Shown: positions 16,780-26,419, numbered from the stretch's first letter. The stretch is 64,000 nucleotides of DNA from Streptomyces sp. NBC_00654 (GCF_026341775.1 NZ_JAPEOB010000001.1:3410001-3474000), one strand, 5' to 3'. Translations and numbers: made by a program. Notes: a model not told the origin generated them from the letters alone.

Positions 16780-18762
16780 TCAGTCCGTCACTTCGACCGT
16801 CGTGCCGTCCAGGAAGGCCAGCACCACCGACGTCCCGCCGGCGGCCACCCGCACCGAGACCGAGTCCCGCAGCGCCCGCGGATGCAGGGTGTCGCGGGAG
16901 AGCGCGATCAGGGACACCTGGATGCTCCGCCCGCCCGGATGCCGGTCCCGGCGCAGATACGGGATCGCGGAATACGGTCCGTACGCGTTGGACTGCACAT
17001 CCCTGGCCACTTCCGCCCTGGCCACTTCCGCCCCGGCCGCTTCCGCCCTGGCCACTTCTGCCCCGGCCCCGTCGACGCCCGTCGCGCCCTCCCAGCCGTA
17101 CAGCGCGACCACCGCGCTGCTCAGCCCGTCGGCCGTACGGGCCATGGCCCACCCGGGCCCGGACGTCGCCACCGGGCGCTCCGTGTGCGCCACCGCGTGA
17201 CCGCCCTCCCGCACCGCCGCCCCCTCGGGCGCGTCGATGTGGTGGACGCGGATCTCCCACGGGCCGTGCAGCACACTCGTCGTCGCGATCCGGTACCTCT
17301 GCTCGTCGCCCGGCAGCCGGGCCGCGTACCAGGAAGCCGCAGTACGCCCCTCGCAGCGCAGCGGGTGGACGCGGCCGCGGCGGCTGGGTGTGCCGTCCGG
17401 GGCGAGCAGCGCCAGGTGGTTGTCGATGCCCCGGGCCGCCGCGTGCGGGGCCGATTCCGGCGCGGTCGCGCTGGAGTAGGCGAACTTCGCGTAGTGCGGG
17501 TCCTCCTCGCCGTCCGCCGGGTCGCCCGCGGGGTCGTACGGCGGATTGTGGTCGCTGCCGTGGTTGACCAGCCGGACGATGCCGTCGTGCCGGGTGCCGT
17601 GCAGCAGCCAGCCGGGCGCGGGCAGCGCGGTGTACCGGTCCGACTCCTCGACGGGCAGCGGCAGTTCGCGCGCCGTCCACACCGCGTGGTCCGCCGGGAG
17701 CAGCAGCCCGAGGAAGCCCTTGCTGGCCCAGTACGGGGACGCGGGCCCCGAGTACGGCTGGGTGGACGGCAGGAACGTGTCGTACCAGCCGAGCGTCAGC
17801 AGCCCCCGCTCGTCCGGTACCCCGCGCTCGGCGAAATGCCGCATGGTGCCGGAGGCGAGCCGGCGCGTGAGACCCGGCGCCAGCGGGGTGCAGTCGGCCA
17901 GCGCCCCCATCCACACCGGAGCGAGAGCGGCGAACCGGTACGTCAGCGAGCGCCCCTGGTGCACCGGAGCGCCGTCGGCACCGAAGAAGTGCGGGTAGTC
18001 CTCCAGGAACCGGCTGAGCCGATCCCGGTAGACGGCGGTTCGGCCCCCGTCGTCACCGGGACCCACCATCCGCGACCACAGCAGCGGATACAGATGCATC
18101 GCCCAGCCGATGTAGTAGTCGAAGTTCCGCCCGTCCCCGTCCGTGTACCAGCCGTCACCGGCGTACCAGTCCTCGATCCTGTCGAGGTTGGACTCGATGT
18201 CGGAGCGGCTGTGGGGAGCGCCCACCGAGGCGAGGAACTGCTCGGACACCACCTGGAACAGCCGCCAGTTGTTGTCCCAGGTGCGCCCGCCCACGAACCC
18301 GGAGAACCAGTCGACGACCCGCTCCTGGACCCGGGCGTCCAGCCGGTCCCAGATCCACGGCCGGGTCTCGTGCAGCGCGACCGCGATCGAAGCGGCCTCC
18401 ACCATCTGCTGCGAGCAGTCCGTCAGCTCCGGCCAGGACTCGCCGCTGTCGCGGTCCGTGCCGGAGGCGAGTCCCGTCGCGTACCGCTCGATCAGCGCCG
18501 GGTCGACCGCCCCGCCCGCCCCCGCGATCCGGCACGCGGCGAGCAGGAAGGAGCGGGCATACCCCTCCAGTCCGTCCGAGACGACCCCCGACCAGCTCGA
18601 CCGGCCGGGCAGCCGGTACTGGGCGAGGCCGGGGGTCGCGTAGGGCACCAGCGCGTCCAGCATCCGGTCCGCCGTCACCTCCCAGTGGGCCCGGGTCCAG
18701 CCGGTGCGGGAGGACAGGAGCCGGTCGGGCGGCGGCAGACGCAGATGCGGGGCGACGGACAT
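16780..18762 (-). CDS. DUF2264 family protein (predicted carbohydrate-active)
   Basis: The 660-residue product fits the DUF2264 family, whose N-terminal helical part resembles alpha/alpha toroids of glycan-processing enzymes. Supporting segments are WSGVVSDGLEGYARSFLLA, TWDNNWRLFQVV and GDGWYTDGDGRNFDYYIGWAMHLYPLLW. It has no signal peptide, so it probably works in the cytoplasm on imported oligosaccharides. The start at 18762 has GAGGAG upstream and lies 25 bases after the PL8 gene, so they share an operon. Near residue 570 it has a repeat (GAEVARAE) from four 15-bp DNA repeats at 17001-17060. The reaction is not established. Confidence 0.75.
   Translation of the reverse strand: MSVAPHLRLPPPDRLLSSRTGWTRAHWEVTADRMLDALVPYATPGLAQYRLPGRSSWSGVVSDGLEGYARSFLLAACRIAGAGGAVDPALIERYATGLASGTDRDSGESWPELTDCSQQMVEAASIAVALHETRPWIWDRLDARVQERVVDWFSGFVGGRTWDNNWRLFQVVSEQFLASVGAPHSRSDIESNLDRIEDWYAGDGWYTDGDGRNFDYYIGWAMHLYPLLWSRMVGPGDDGGRTAVYRDRLSRFLEDYPHFFGADGAPVHQGRSLTYRFAALAPVWMGALADCTPLAPGLTRRLASGTMRHFAERGVPDERGLLTLGWYDTFLPSTQPYSGPASPYWASKGFLGLLLPADHAVWTARELPLPVEESDRYTALPAPGWLLHGTRHDGIVRLVNHGSDHNPPYDPAGDPADGEEDPHYAKFAYSSATAPESAPHAAARGIDNHLALLAPDGTPSRRGRVHPLRCEGRTAASWYAARLPGDEQRYRIATTSVLHGPWEIRVHHIDAPEGAAVREGGHAVAHTERPVATSGPGWAMARTADGLSSAVVALYGWEGATGVDGAGAEVARAEAAGAEVARAEVARDVQSNAYGPYSAIPYLRRDRHPGGRSIQVSLIALSRDTLHPRALRDSVSVRVAAGGTSVVLAFLDGTTVEVTD
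17001..17060. repeat. 15-bp coding minisatellite in the DUF2264 gene
   Basis: Four units close to CCCTGGCCACTTCCG start at 17001, 17016, 17031 and 17046; the last two differ at one to three positions. They encode the Ala/Glu/Val/Arg repeat in the DUF2264 protein and keep the frame, so length variation would be tolerated. Confidence 0.8.
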
Positions 18763-18787
18763 GGTGGTGCTGCTCCTCTGGAGTGGG

Positions 18788-21202
18788 TTACTGGACGAGT
18801 TCGGCGCGGTGGGTGTGGCCGCGGGAGCCACCGACCGCCACGGTGAGGACCGGGCGGCGGCCCGGCACCACGCTCACGGTGTCATCGGCGCTGTCCACCG
18901 TACGCACGCGGTGCGGCAGCTCGACGGTGAGGCCGGTCAGGGTGCGGCCCGGGTCCGACACGGCGACCGAGATCCGGGGGCCGCGCCGCTGGACCAGGAC
19001 CGAGGCGGGACCGGACGAGGTGATCCCGCCGACCGTGCCCGCGGCCCAGAAATTCACCGCCGTCAGCCCCTGCCTGCGCACCTCGACCGCCTGCGCGCCC
19101 GCGTCGTTGACGAGGACCCGTACGGGCCGGGAGTGCGACCAGACGGCCGTCGCGGCGGCCGACGCCCCGGGCAGCAGCACATAGGCGTACCGCGCGTCGG
19201 TGGGGGAGACCCCGTGGTCGACCCACAGGGTCAGATAGCGACGGGTGAGCGGAGTGTCCGAACCGCCCGTGTCCGCACCGGTGTTGAGGGCACGCCAGGT
19301 GCCGGTGCGTTCCTCGCGCAGGGTGCGCAGCGCGGCGCCCTCGGGCAGCACATAGCCGCCCACCCCCTCGATGTGCGCCCAGTGGGCCCGGCCGAACTCC
19401 TTGGACCAGCCCTGCGAGGACGGCTGCCGGACGCCGTCCACGACCAGCCGGTGCCGGCCGTCCGCACCGAGGCCGCGGTTCTCGACGATCGTCTCGACCG
19501 GCTGTCCGTCGCCCGAGGTGATACCCGCGCCGAGCGCGATCACGGCGTTGTCGAGCAGGAACCACGACTTCCTCGCCCGTAGCGTCGTACCCGGGGCACC
19601 GGTCAGTTCCATCGCCGCCGCGCCGTACCGGGAGTGGAGGACCGCGCCGCCCGCGACCGCGTTGGACGGCCGGTAGGTGGAGGTCCCGCCGCCGGTGCCG
19701 AGATCGGTGCGTCGCCTGGTGTCGACGGTGGTGCCGGGCAGCCGGTAGGGATCGACGGTGGGCCAGAAGCCGTCGTTGAACTGCCCCAGGTCGTCGGCGT
19801 CGTAGAGATAGGTCATGCCGTCGCCGGTGTACCAGCCGTGCAGGTTCTCGCCGTTGCCCGCCTCGTAGGCCGAGATCCGCTTCGAGGAGAGCGACAGGGT
19901 GTACGCCCAGCGCGGCTGCCGGTGCACCACCCGGTCCATGTCGGCGAAGACGAACAGGCCCGTGGTACGCGGTGCCGCGTCAACGCCGCTGTCGTTCAGG
20001 ACGGCCTTGGCCAGGGCCAGTTGGGGCAGCGAGGCGAAGGCGGTGAACGGCGCGGTCCGGTTGCGGGTCAGCCAGCCCTTGACGACCGAGCGCCACCTGT
20101 CGGCGTACGCGGCGGGCGCGCCCGTCGCCAGCAGCAGGATCGCGGACACGGCCGCCGCCCCGTCCCGGTGGTCGCCGGCCCGCTCCCGGGAGATGGCGCG
20201 GCCGCGCACCGCGTCCATCATCAGACCGTCGAAGAGCACCGGAGTGAAGGACCGCTCGACGGCCTCGTACATCACCGAGACCGCCGGGTCCGCGACGGCC
20301 CACGGCGAACCGGCCAGCAGCGCCAGCAGATGGGCGGATCCGCTCAGCAGGACGGTGCCGTACGAACCGGTGTACGCGACCACGTCGTGCTGGACGAACG
20401 AGCCGTCCTCGTAGAACCCGTCACCCGAAGCGGCGTACCGGAAGAGGCTGTTGCGTCCCGCGTCGCGTACGTCGGAGAGGGCGTCGCGGGCGGAGACCAG
20501 TTTGGCCCCGTCCCGTCCGAGCAGCCCCCGCAGAGCGACGATCACCGCCTTGTCCGTGCGGTTGGCGCCGGTCTCGGCGAGCGTGGGCGAGTTGGTGCGC
20601 CGGTCCGCGTTCGGGCAGAACCGGTCGACGACCGCCAGATGGTCCGCCAGATCGGCGGCGGGCAGCCGTTCGCGCAGCAGTACACAGCAGTCCATCAGGG
20701 CGCGCGGTGCGCCGATCTCCCAGAACCACCAGTTGCCCTTCTGCGGCTTGGTGGGGTTGTACGCGGTGTCGTGGGCGAAGCGGAGGGCGGCGACGAGGGC
20801 GTCGGCCACCTCCGTGTCGGCGGCGAGCGAGGTGCCGGGGGTGGCCCAGGCGGTGGCGATCGTGCGCAGCCGGGTGTAGCTCTGGCCGAAGTTGCCGGGG
20901 TCGGTGACCGGCGCGAGGTCGGGCCACAGCGCGGTCCGGCCGGCGGTCCGGTCGAGGGTGTTCCACAGACCGCGCGCCGTGGAGTCGAGCGTGGCGACCG
21001 CGGTGGCGAAGTCGGCATCCGCGGGATCGAACGCGCCCCCGGTCAGGAGGCTTTCGGCCCGCCCGAGAAGGGTGACGAAGTCGTCCGGCTCCGGCGCGGC
21101 GGCGCTGCGCCCGCCGGCGGAGGCGGGGCCGGCCGTCGCGACGAGCGCGGTCGCGGCCGTGGCGCCGGTGGCGGCGAGAAGGGTCCTTCTGCTCATGTCC
21201 AT
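18788..21202 (-). CDS. secreted polysaccharide lyase family 8 (hyaluronate/chondroitin/xanthan lyase type)
   Basis: The 804-residue product begins with a Tat signal (SRRTLLAATGATAATALVA). It shows the PL8 plan: an alpha/alpha toroid with NWWFWEIGAPRAL and FVQHDVVAYTGSYG, supplying the expected catalytic Asn, His and Tyr, then beta-sandwich parts after NGENLHGWYTGDGMTYLY. PL8 enzymes cleave uronate polysaccharides such as hyaluronan, chondroitin or xanthan by beta-elimination. The ATG at 21202 has AAGGAG with ideal spacing. It is the middle gene of an M60-PL8-DUF2264 operon. Substrate within PL8 cannot be fixed by eye. Confidence 0.9.
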   Translation of the reverse strand: MDMSRRTLLAATGATAATALVATAGPASAGGRSAAAPEPDDFVTLLGRAESLLTGGAFDPADADFATAVATLDSTARGLWNTLDRTAGRTALWPDLAPVTDPGNFGQSYTRLRTIATAWATPGTSLAADTEVADALVAALRFAHDTAYNPTKPQKGNWWFWEIGAPRALMDCCVLLRERLPAADLADHLAVVDRFCPNADRRTNSPTLAETGANRTDKAVIVALRGLLGRDGAKLVSARDALSDVRDAGRNSLFRYAASGDGFYEDGSFVQHDVVAYTGSYGTVLLSGSAHLLALLAGSPWAVADPAVSVMYEAVERSFTPVLFDGLMMDAVRGRAISRERAGDHRDGAAAVSAILLLATGAPAAYADRWRSVVKGWLTRNRTAPFTAFASLPQLALAKAVLNDSGVDAAPRTTGLFVFADMDRVVHRQPRWAYTLSLSSKRISAYEAGNGENLHGWYTGDGMTYLYDADDLGQFNDGFWPTVDPYRLPGTTVDTRRRTDLGTGGGTSTYRPSNAVAGGAVLHSRYGAAAMELTGAPGTTLRARKSWFLLDNAVIALGAGITSGDGQPVETIVENRGLGADGRHRLVVDGVRQPSSQGWSKEFGRAHWAHIEGVGGYVLPEGAALRTLREERTGTWRALNTGADTGGSDTPLTRRYLTLWVDHGVSPTDARYAYVLLPGASAAATAVWSHSRPVRVLVNDAGAQAVEVRRQGLTAVNFWAAGTVGGITSSGPASVLVQRRGPRISVAVSDPGRTLTGLTVELPHRVRTVDSADDTVSVVPGRRPVLTVAVGGSRGHTHRAELVQ

Positions 21203-21236
21203 GTGCTGGCTCCTTGCCGGCTCTCTTCCCGCGTGG

Positions 21237-22625
21237 TCAGTCGCTGAGGGTGCTCGGGTCCACGGGCGGCTTCGGCAGGTTCAGCGCCGCCAGCTCCGCC
21301 CTGCCGATGGCGTCGACCGGGAAGGCCCAGGTGGTGAGGAAGAAGTCGGTGAGGTCATGGCCCGCGACGCGGCTGGAGTAGGTCGCCAGTGCCCGGTAGC
21401 GCTTGTCGTTCTCCGTGTAGTCGGACTGCGGGTTCTCCTCGCGCACCAGCTTGTGCAGCCGGGGCCAGAAGTCGTCGCCGAAGGCGAGTTCCAGCTGCCG
21501 GAGCGGGACGAGCTTCTCGTAGGCGCTGAAGGACTTCTCGTACGTCAGTCCGGCCGTACCGAACTTGGCCCGGGAGGTCTGGAAGACGGTGAGCCCGGTC
21601 GCCGGGTCGACGGTGAGCAGGTTGGAGGGCTGGTCCAGGGCGCGCTGGGCCGCCAGCGAGTAGATGTTCACCGTGACCTCGGTGAGCCCGCCCGGCTTGT
21701 ACGCCATCTGCTGGTGGAGGTGCCCCAGTTCGTGGTACAGCCCCCAGCCGCGGGTGCGCAGTCCCTCCACGGTGGTCGCCCGGTCGAGGTAGGCGCGCGG
21801 GAAGCCGTTGTACCCGTGTGTGGCGTAGGCGCCGACCCCGGTGGGCACCTTGCTGACCTCGGTGAAGTGGTACGGGCCCGCCTTGCGCCGGTGCGCCGGC
21901 TTCGAGCCGTCCAGCCCGCTGACCCGCGCGGCCGAGTCGATGATCCGCTCGACCAGCCGCAGCAGGGCGGCGTGGTCCTCGCCGCGGTACAGGAGCGCGC
22001 CCTCACGGGTGAGCGTCATGATCGTGTGCGGGGCGTGGAGCTCGACGTACGGGGAGTCCGTCAGCGTGTCCAGCTGCTGCTGGAATCCGGCCTCGCGGGT
22101 GCTTCCCAGGGTGAAGACGGGCATGGCCACGGAACCGGACCTGAACAGCACGCCCGCCCGCTCGCCGCTGCCGGTGAGGGTGAGATAGACCGGGCCGCCG
22201 TGCGGGTCGGTGACGGTGTTCGCGCCCGCGGTGAGCGGGTAGCTGCGCGGTTCCTTGATCTCGCCGTAGTAGTCCCAGGCGCCGATCCAGAGGGTCGGTA
22301 CGAGGCCGTCGTGCGGCTGGACGGTGAGGCTCAGGGCGGTGCCCGGCGCGACATAGCGGCCGGTGGGCTGGAACTCGCTGCCGCGCAGGGCCTGGGCCAG
22401 ACGCAGCCGCTCGGGCTCGGCCGCGGGGCGGGCGGTCACGGTGACCCGGACCGGCCGGTGGGCGGCCGCCGTCGCGGAGCCGCGGGCGGCCGCCGGTGCC
22501 GCGGCGGCGCCCAGCGCGGCCAGGGCGCCGGCACCGGCTGCCGCGGCGAGGACGGATCGGCGGCCGACGGGGGTGGCTGCGGCGGCAGCGGTGGCATCCG
22601 TGGCGGCTGAGGCGGAGAAGCGCAT
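21237..22625 (-). CDS. secreted M60-like (enhancin/mucinase-type) metallopeptidase
   Basis: The 462-residue product has a twin-arginine-like signal region (RRSVLAAAAGAGALAALGAAAA). Its zinc site HELGH (298-302) is followed by GGLTE with Glu316, matching the M60 pattern HExxH then GxxE. The N-terminal YVAPGTALSLTV and LWIGAWD segments are also typical of M60 proteins. M60 enzymes usually cleave heavily O-glycosylated proteins such as mucins or invertebrate glycoproteins. The start at 22625 has GGGAG upstream. It leads the operon with the PL8 lyase, with a candidate LacI operator about 70 bases upstream. Confidence 0.88.
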   Translation of the reverse strand: MRFSASAATDATAAAAATPVGRRSVLAAAAGAGALAALGAAAAPAAARGSATAAAHRPVRVTVTARPAAEPERLRLAQALRGSEFQPTGRYVAPGTALSLTVQPHDGLVPTLWIGAWDYYGEIKEPRSYPLTAGANTVTDPHGGPVYLTLTGSGERAGVLFRSGSVAMPVFTLGSTREAGFQQQLDTLTDSPYVELHAPHTIMTLTREGALLYRGEDHAALLRLVERIIDSAARVSGLDGSKPAHRRKAGPYHFTEVSKVPTGVGAYATHGYNGFPRAYLDRATTVEGLRTRGWGLYHELGHLHQQMAYKPGGLTEVTVNIYSLAAQRALDQPSNLLTVDPATGLTVFQTSRAKFGTAGLTYEKSFSAYEKLVPLRQLELAFGDDFWPRLHKLVREENPQSDYTENDKRYRALATYSSRVAGHDLTDFFLTTWAFPVDAIGRAELAALNLPKPPVDPSTLSD

Positions 22626-22897
22626 GCGGAACTCTCCCTGCAGAAATGAGTGAGGGGCCAAAGCGTGCGGGGGTGATGAACCCGCCGTCAGCATGTAAGC
22701 GGTTGCTACAAAGCCGCAAGAGGAGTCGGGAAGTTACTACGATTTACTATGGCCGAGTGGGGGCCGGAACCCGGTAAGCGGTCTCACCGATCGAGGCCGA
22801 CGGCCGACGGCCGACGCGGGTACGGGCACGAGCACGGCCGTCGGGCACGTCCGTGCGGCCGCCGTCACCTGAACCGAGCACCTGCCCCGCCCACCGG
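22626..22897. promoter_or_regulatory. promoter region of the M60-PL8-DUF2264 operon with candidate LacI operator
   Basis: Reading leftwards, a CTCTTG...TTTG element precedes AACCGCTTAC (complement of 22695-22704). The same 10 bases, in the same orientation and after similar CTCTTG and TTTG blocks, occur at 25314-25323 before the transporter operon. The motif would lie between -35 and -10, ideal for repression. The neighbouring LacI regulator is the likely binder; this is inference. Confidence 0.65.
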
Positions 22898-24055
22898 TCA
22901 CGCCCTGCTGCCGCGTCCCGCCCTCGGCGCCACCGAGTCGCGCACCACGATGTGGGTGCCGAGCCGCAGCGCACCCGTCGTCGGCTCGCGCCAGTCGTCC
23001 TCGTCGTCGCCGGAGACCGCCAGGCGCACCGCCTGCCGGCCCATCTCCTCCAGCGGTACATGGACCGTGGTCAGCCGGGGCCGCAGCTCCTGGGCGACCG
23101 GAATGTCGTCGTACCCCACCAGGGAGATGTCCTCGGGCACCCGCAGCCCGGCCTCCTCCAGGGCCTGTGCCGCCCCGGCCGCCACCATGTCGTTGGCGGC
23201 GAAGACGGCCGTGAAGTCCGGACCGTCCCGCAGGAGTTCGGCCATCCTCCGGTATCCGAAGCCGCGGCTGAACGCGCCGGGCTGCGCCAGGTCGGGGTCC
23301 TGGGGCACGCCGCGCAGCTCCAGGGCCCGCAGATGTCCGGCGAGCCGGTCGCGGGTGGTGGAGAGCTTGGGCGGGCCGCCCAGATAGAGGATCCGCTCAT
23401 GACCCTGCATCAGGAGATGGTCGGTGATGGCGAAGGCGCCGCCCTCGTTGTCGTACTCCACCGCCGCGGTCGGGGCGGGATCGTCGAGCGGCGGTCTGCC
23501 GCACAGCACCAGCTTCGAGCCGCCCGCGTCCAGCTCCCGGGCCCGGCGTGCCAGTTCGGAGGTGTAGCCGCGGTCGGCGATGCTGCCGCCGACCACCACG
23601 ACCGCGTCGGCCCGGCGCTCGTGCATCAGGTCGATGAAGGCCAGCTCGCGCTGCGGGTCGCCCTGGGTGCAGCAGACCAGGCAGAGCCGGCCGCCGAGCG
23701 CGGCCTCCCGCTCCACGCCCCGGGCGATATAGGCGTAGAAGGGGTCGATGACCTCGTTGACGATGATGCCGACGGTGCGGTTGGATACCCCGGCCAGCGC
23801 GCGGGCATGGGCGTTGACCACATAGCCGAGCTCGCGCATGGCGGACTCGACCCGCTCCCGGGTGGCCTCGGCCACCGGGTAGTTGCGGTTCAGGACCCGG
23901 GAGACGGTCGCCGTCGAGACGCCTGCGCGCCGCGCCACATCCGTGACCGTCGCCCGCCGCTGTCCGTCCGCGGCCGTGCTCTGCCGGCGCATCCGGCTCA
24001 CCCCCTGGCTGTTGTGTGACGCCGAGCCTAGAGCCTGCGGGGCGGTGGGGTTCAT
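22898..24055 (-). CDS. LacI-family transcriptional regulator
   Basis: The 386-residue product has the LacI helix-turn-helix at about 35-58 (ATVTDVARRAGVSTATVSRV), the hinge, and a periplasmic-binding-like ligand domain ending in ISLVGYDDIPVAQELRPRLTTV. The start at 24055 overlaps the preceding dehydrogenase stop (ATGA) and has GGAGG; an internal ATG at 23992 with GGTGAG is an alternative. Lying between the lyase operon and the importer operon, it is the obvious regulator of both, probably responding to an oligosaccharide breakdown product. Confidence 0.92.
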   Translation of the reverse strand: MNPTAPQALGSASHNSQGVSRMRRQSTAADGQRRATVTDVARRAGVSTATVSRVLNRNYPVAEATRERVESAMRELGYVVNAHARALAGVSNRTVGIIVNEVIDPFYAYIARGVEREAALGGRLCLVCCTQGDPQRELAFIDLMHERRADAVVVVGGSIADRGYTSELARRARELDAGGSKLVLCGRPPLDDPAPTAAVEYDNEGGAFAITDHLLMQGHERILYLGGPPKLSTTRDRLAGHLRALELRGVPQDPDLAQPGAFSRGFGYRRMAELLRDGPDFTAVFAANDMVAAGAAQALEEAGLRVPEDISLVGYDDIPVAQELRPRLTTVHVPLEEMGRQAVRLAVSGDDEDDWREPTTGALRLGTHIVVRDSVAPRAGRGSRA

Positions 24056-25122
24056 GCGATCCTCCCCAGGTCGGCCCGGTGCACCGGGTGGGCGAACGGT
24101 GATCCGCCCGCGTACCGGGCGAGTTCGTCGACGGCGAGCGCGCCCAGGCGCCCGATCTCGTTGCCCTGGGCGCCCGCCAGATGCGGGGTGATGAAGACGT
24201 TCGGCAGGTCCCACAGGGGGTGGTCCGGCGGCAGCGGCTCGGGGAAGGTGACGTCCAGGACCGCGTCGAGCCGCCCGCTGACCAGGTGCGCGGTGAGCGC
24301 CTCGGTGTCCACCAGCGGGCCGCGCGCGGTGTTGACCAGCAGGGTTCCGGGACGCATCAGCCCGATCCGGCGGGCGTCGATCAGCCCCTGGGTCTCCGGG
24401 GTGTCGGGGGCGTGCACGGTGACCACGTCGCTCGTCGCCACCAGCGTGTCCAGATCTGCCGGTGTGACGCCGAGGCGCTCCGCCTCGGCCGCCCCGACAT
24501 AGGGGTCGTACAGGAGCACCTCGGCATCCAGCACCCTCAGCAGCTCGATGACCCGGCGGCCGATCCGGGAGGCGCCGATCACGCCGATGGTCAGCCCGTG
24601 CGTGCCGAGCCAGTGCTGCCGGTCGAGGTCGGCTCCGGTGCGATGGGTGCGCCGGGTGCGGAACAGCTCGGCCAGCGGGAAGACCCGCTTGGCGCCCATG
24701 ATGATCGCGGCGAGCGTGTACTCCGCCACCGGCACGGCGTTGGCGACCGCCGCGGAGGAGACGACGATGTCGCGGTCGAAGGCGTCGGGTGACAGAAACG
24801 TCTTCACCGTGCCCGCCGCGTGGATCACCGCACGCAGCCGGGGTGCCCGTGCCAGCAGCGCCGCGTCCACGGGCGGGCAGCCCCAGCCGGTCAGCAGGAC
24901 CTCGGCCCCGGCCAGTGCCGCCGCGGCCTGCGGTGAGTCGAACTCGCTGATCACCGTGGGGTTGTGCAGTTCGGCGATCTCTTCGAGCCGGGCCCGTACG
25001 GGGGGCGGGAAGACGTCGTCCAGCAGCCCGGGGCTCATGACCAGGACCGTGCGCGGCCGCTCGGGGGGCGGTGTCGCGGCATCGGCACCGGATCGAGCCG
25101 GTGCCTCTTCGGTGGTTCGCAC
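24052..25122 (-). CDS. D-isomer-type 2-hydroxyacid dehydrogenase
   Basis: The 356-residue product has the NAD-binding motif GVIGASRIGRRV, the substrate Arg in NTARGPLVD, the Glu of the FPEPLPPDHPLW region and the catalytic His in FITPHLAGAQ, all in the right order. Such enzymes reduce or oxidise 2-hydroxy acids; in sugar loci they often act on hydroxypyruvate-like products. The GTG at 25122 follows GGAGG five bases upstream. It is co-transcribed with the LacI regulator and diverges from the importer operon. Confidence 0.87.
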   Translation of the reverse strand: MRTTEEAPARSGADAATPPPERPRTVLVMSPGLLDDVFPPPVRARLEEIAELHNPTVISEFDSPQAAAALAGAEVLLTGWGCPPVDAALLARAPRLRAVIHAAGTVKTFLSPDAFDRDIVVSSAAVANAVPVAEYTLAAIIMGAKRVFPLAELFRTRRTHRTGADLDRQHWLGTHGLTIGVIGASRIGRRVIELLRVLDAEVLLYDPYVGAAEAERLGVTPADLDTLVATSDVVTVHAPDTPETQGLIDARRIGLMRPGTLLVNTARGPLVDTEALTAHLVSGRLDAVLDVTFPEPLPPDHPLWDLPNVFITPHLAGAQGNEIGRLGALAVDELARYAGGSPFAHPVHRADLGRIA

Positions 25123-25378
25123 CCTGCCTCCGGACAGTAATCGCGTTCTATGGAATGACCGGCACGCTAGGGACATGGGTGGCCGAGCGTCAAGCGACAC
25201 TCGAAGCTGATTGCCCTAGTTAGTGGTCGATTTGATGGTTCTGTGCCCCCGGAATTGATCTCGTGATGATCCCGGATCGCAGCCTTTTCCTCAGATCTCT
25301 TGACCTTTGGGTTAACCGCTTACTAACTTGCGGCCGCAGAAGGCTCACCACGCGCCACCCAGCCGAACAGGACGCACC
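25123..25378. promoter_or_regulatory. divergent promoter of the importer operon with candidate LacI operator
   Basis: On the plus strand TTGACC (25300-25305), an 18-base spacer and TAACTT (25324-25329) form a plausible promoter. AACCGCTTAC at 25314-25323 sits inside the spacer, within GTTAACCGCTTACTAAC whose ends (GTTA/TAAC) are symmetric. It matches the motif in front of the M60 operon. The dehydrogenase-lacI pair is transcribed the other way from the same region. Confidence 0.7.
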
Positions 25379-26419
25379 ATGGCTGAAACAGCACCTCCGC
25401 TGCCGCGGGAGAAGCGGTCAAAACGGCGGCAGGGGGCCGAAGCGCCCGCCCCGCCGACCGCCCCGTCGCACGCCGGCCCGGCAACCGCACCCGTACAGCA
25501 CCGCCTGACGCTCAGGCAGCGCCTCAAGCGGGACCGCGTGATGCTCCTGCTGACGCTGCCCGGACTGCTGTACTTCATCGTCTTCCACTACGTCCCGCTG
25601 CTCGGGTACGTCGTGGCGTTCCAGGACTACCAGCCCTACCTCGGCTACATGCACAGCGTCTGGGTCGGCTTCTCCAACTTCACGGCGGCGTTCGGTGACG
25701 CGGCCTTCTGGTCCGCGACCTTCAACACCCTGGAGATCGCCCTCGTCCAGCTGGTGTTCTTCTTCCCCATCCCGATCGCCCTGGCCCTGCTGCTCAACAG
25801 CATCGTCAGCGAGCGGCTGCGGCGCTTCGTGCAGAGCGTCGTCTATCTGCCGCACTTCATCGGCTGGGTCATCATCGTCTCGATCTTCCAGCAGATCCTG
25901 GGCGGCGCGGGGCTCCTGCCCGACGTACTGGGAGGGATGGGGCTCCCGCGCTACGACATGATGAGCGACCCCGACGTCTTCCCCTGGCTGCTCACTCTCC
26001 AAGTTGCCTGGAAGGACGCCGGCTGGGGCACGATCATCATCCTGGCCGCGCTGCTGAACATCGACAAACAGCAGTACGAGGCCGCCGCGATCGACGGCGC
26101 GGGACCCCGGCGCCGCCTCTGGCACGTCACCCTGCCCGGCATCGCACCGGTCCTGATCCTGCTGCTCATCCTCAACCTCGGGCAGATCCTTTCCGTCGGC
26201 TTCGAGCAGATCCTGCTCCAGCGCGACGCGGTCGGCCCGGACGCCGGTGAAGTCCTGGACACCTACGTCTACTACCACGGCATCAAGGACAACGACTGGG
26301 GCGTCGCCGCCGCCGTCGGACTCGTCAAGGCGGTCATCGGCACCGCACTCGTCCTGGGCGCCAACAAGTTCGCCCACCGCCTCGGCCACGAAGGGGTGTA
26401 CCGCGGTGCTGACCGCTGA
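25379..26419 (+). CDS. LplB-type sugar ABC transporter permease
   Basis: The 346-residue membrane protein has about six TM segments after a Pro/Ala-rich cytoplasmic tail. It carries the EAA loop EAAAIDGAGPRRRLWHVTLP that contacts the ATPase. The sequence VMLLLTLPGLLYFIVFHYVPLLGYVVAFQ is typical of LplB permeases, which import oligosaccharides, often complex glycan fragments. No ATPase gene is in the locus; such systems commonly share MsiK. The next gene overlaps it by 14 bases. Confidence 0.92.
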   Translation: MAETAPPLPREKRSKRRQGAEAPAPPTAPSHAGPATAPVQHRLTLRQRLKRDRVMLLLTLPGLLYFIVFHYVPLLGYVVAFQDYQPYLGYMHSVWVGFSNFTAAFGDAAFWSATFNTLEIALVQLVFFFPIPIALALLLNSIVSERLRRFVQSVVYLPHFIGWVIIVSIFQQILGGAGLLPDVLGGMGLPRYDMMSDPDVFPWLLTLQVAWKDAGWGTIIILAALLNIDKQQYEAAAIDGAGPRRRLWHVTLPGIAPVLILLLILNLGQILSVGFEQILLQRDAVGPDAGEVLDTYVYYHGIKDNDWGVAAAVGLVKAVIGTALVLGANKFAHRLGHEGVYRGADR

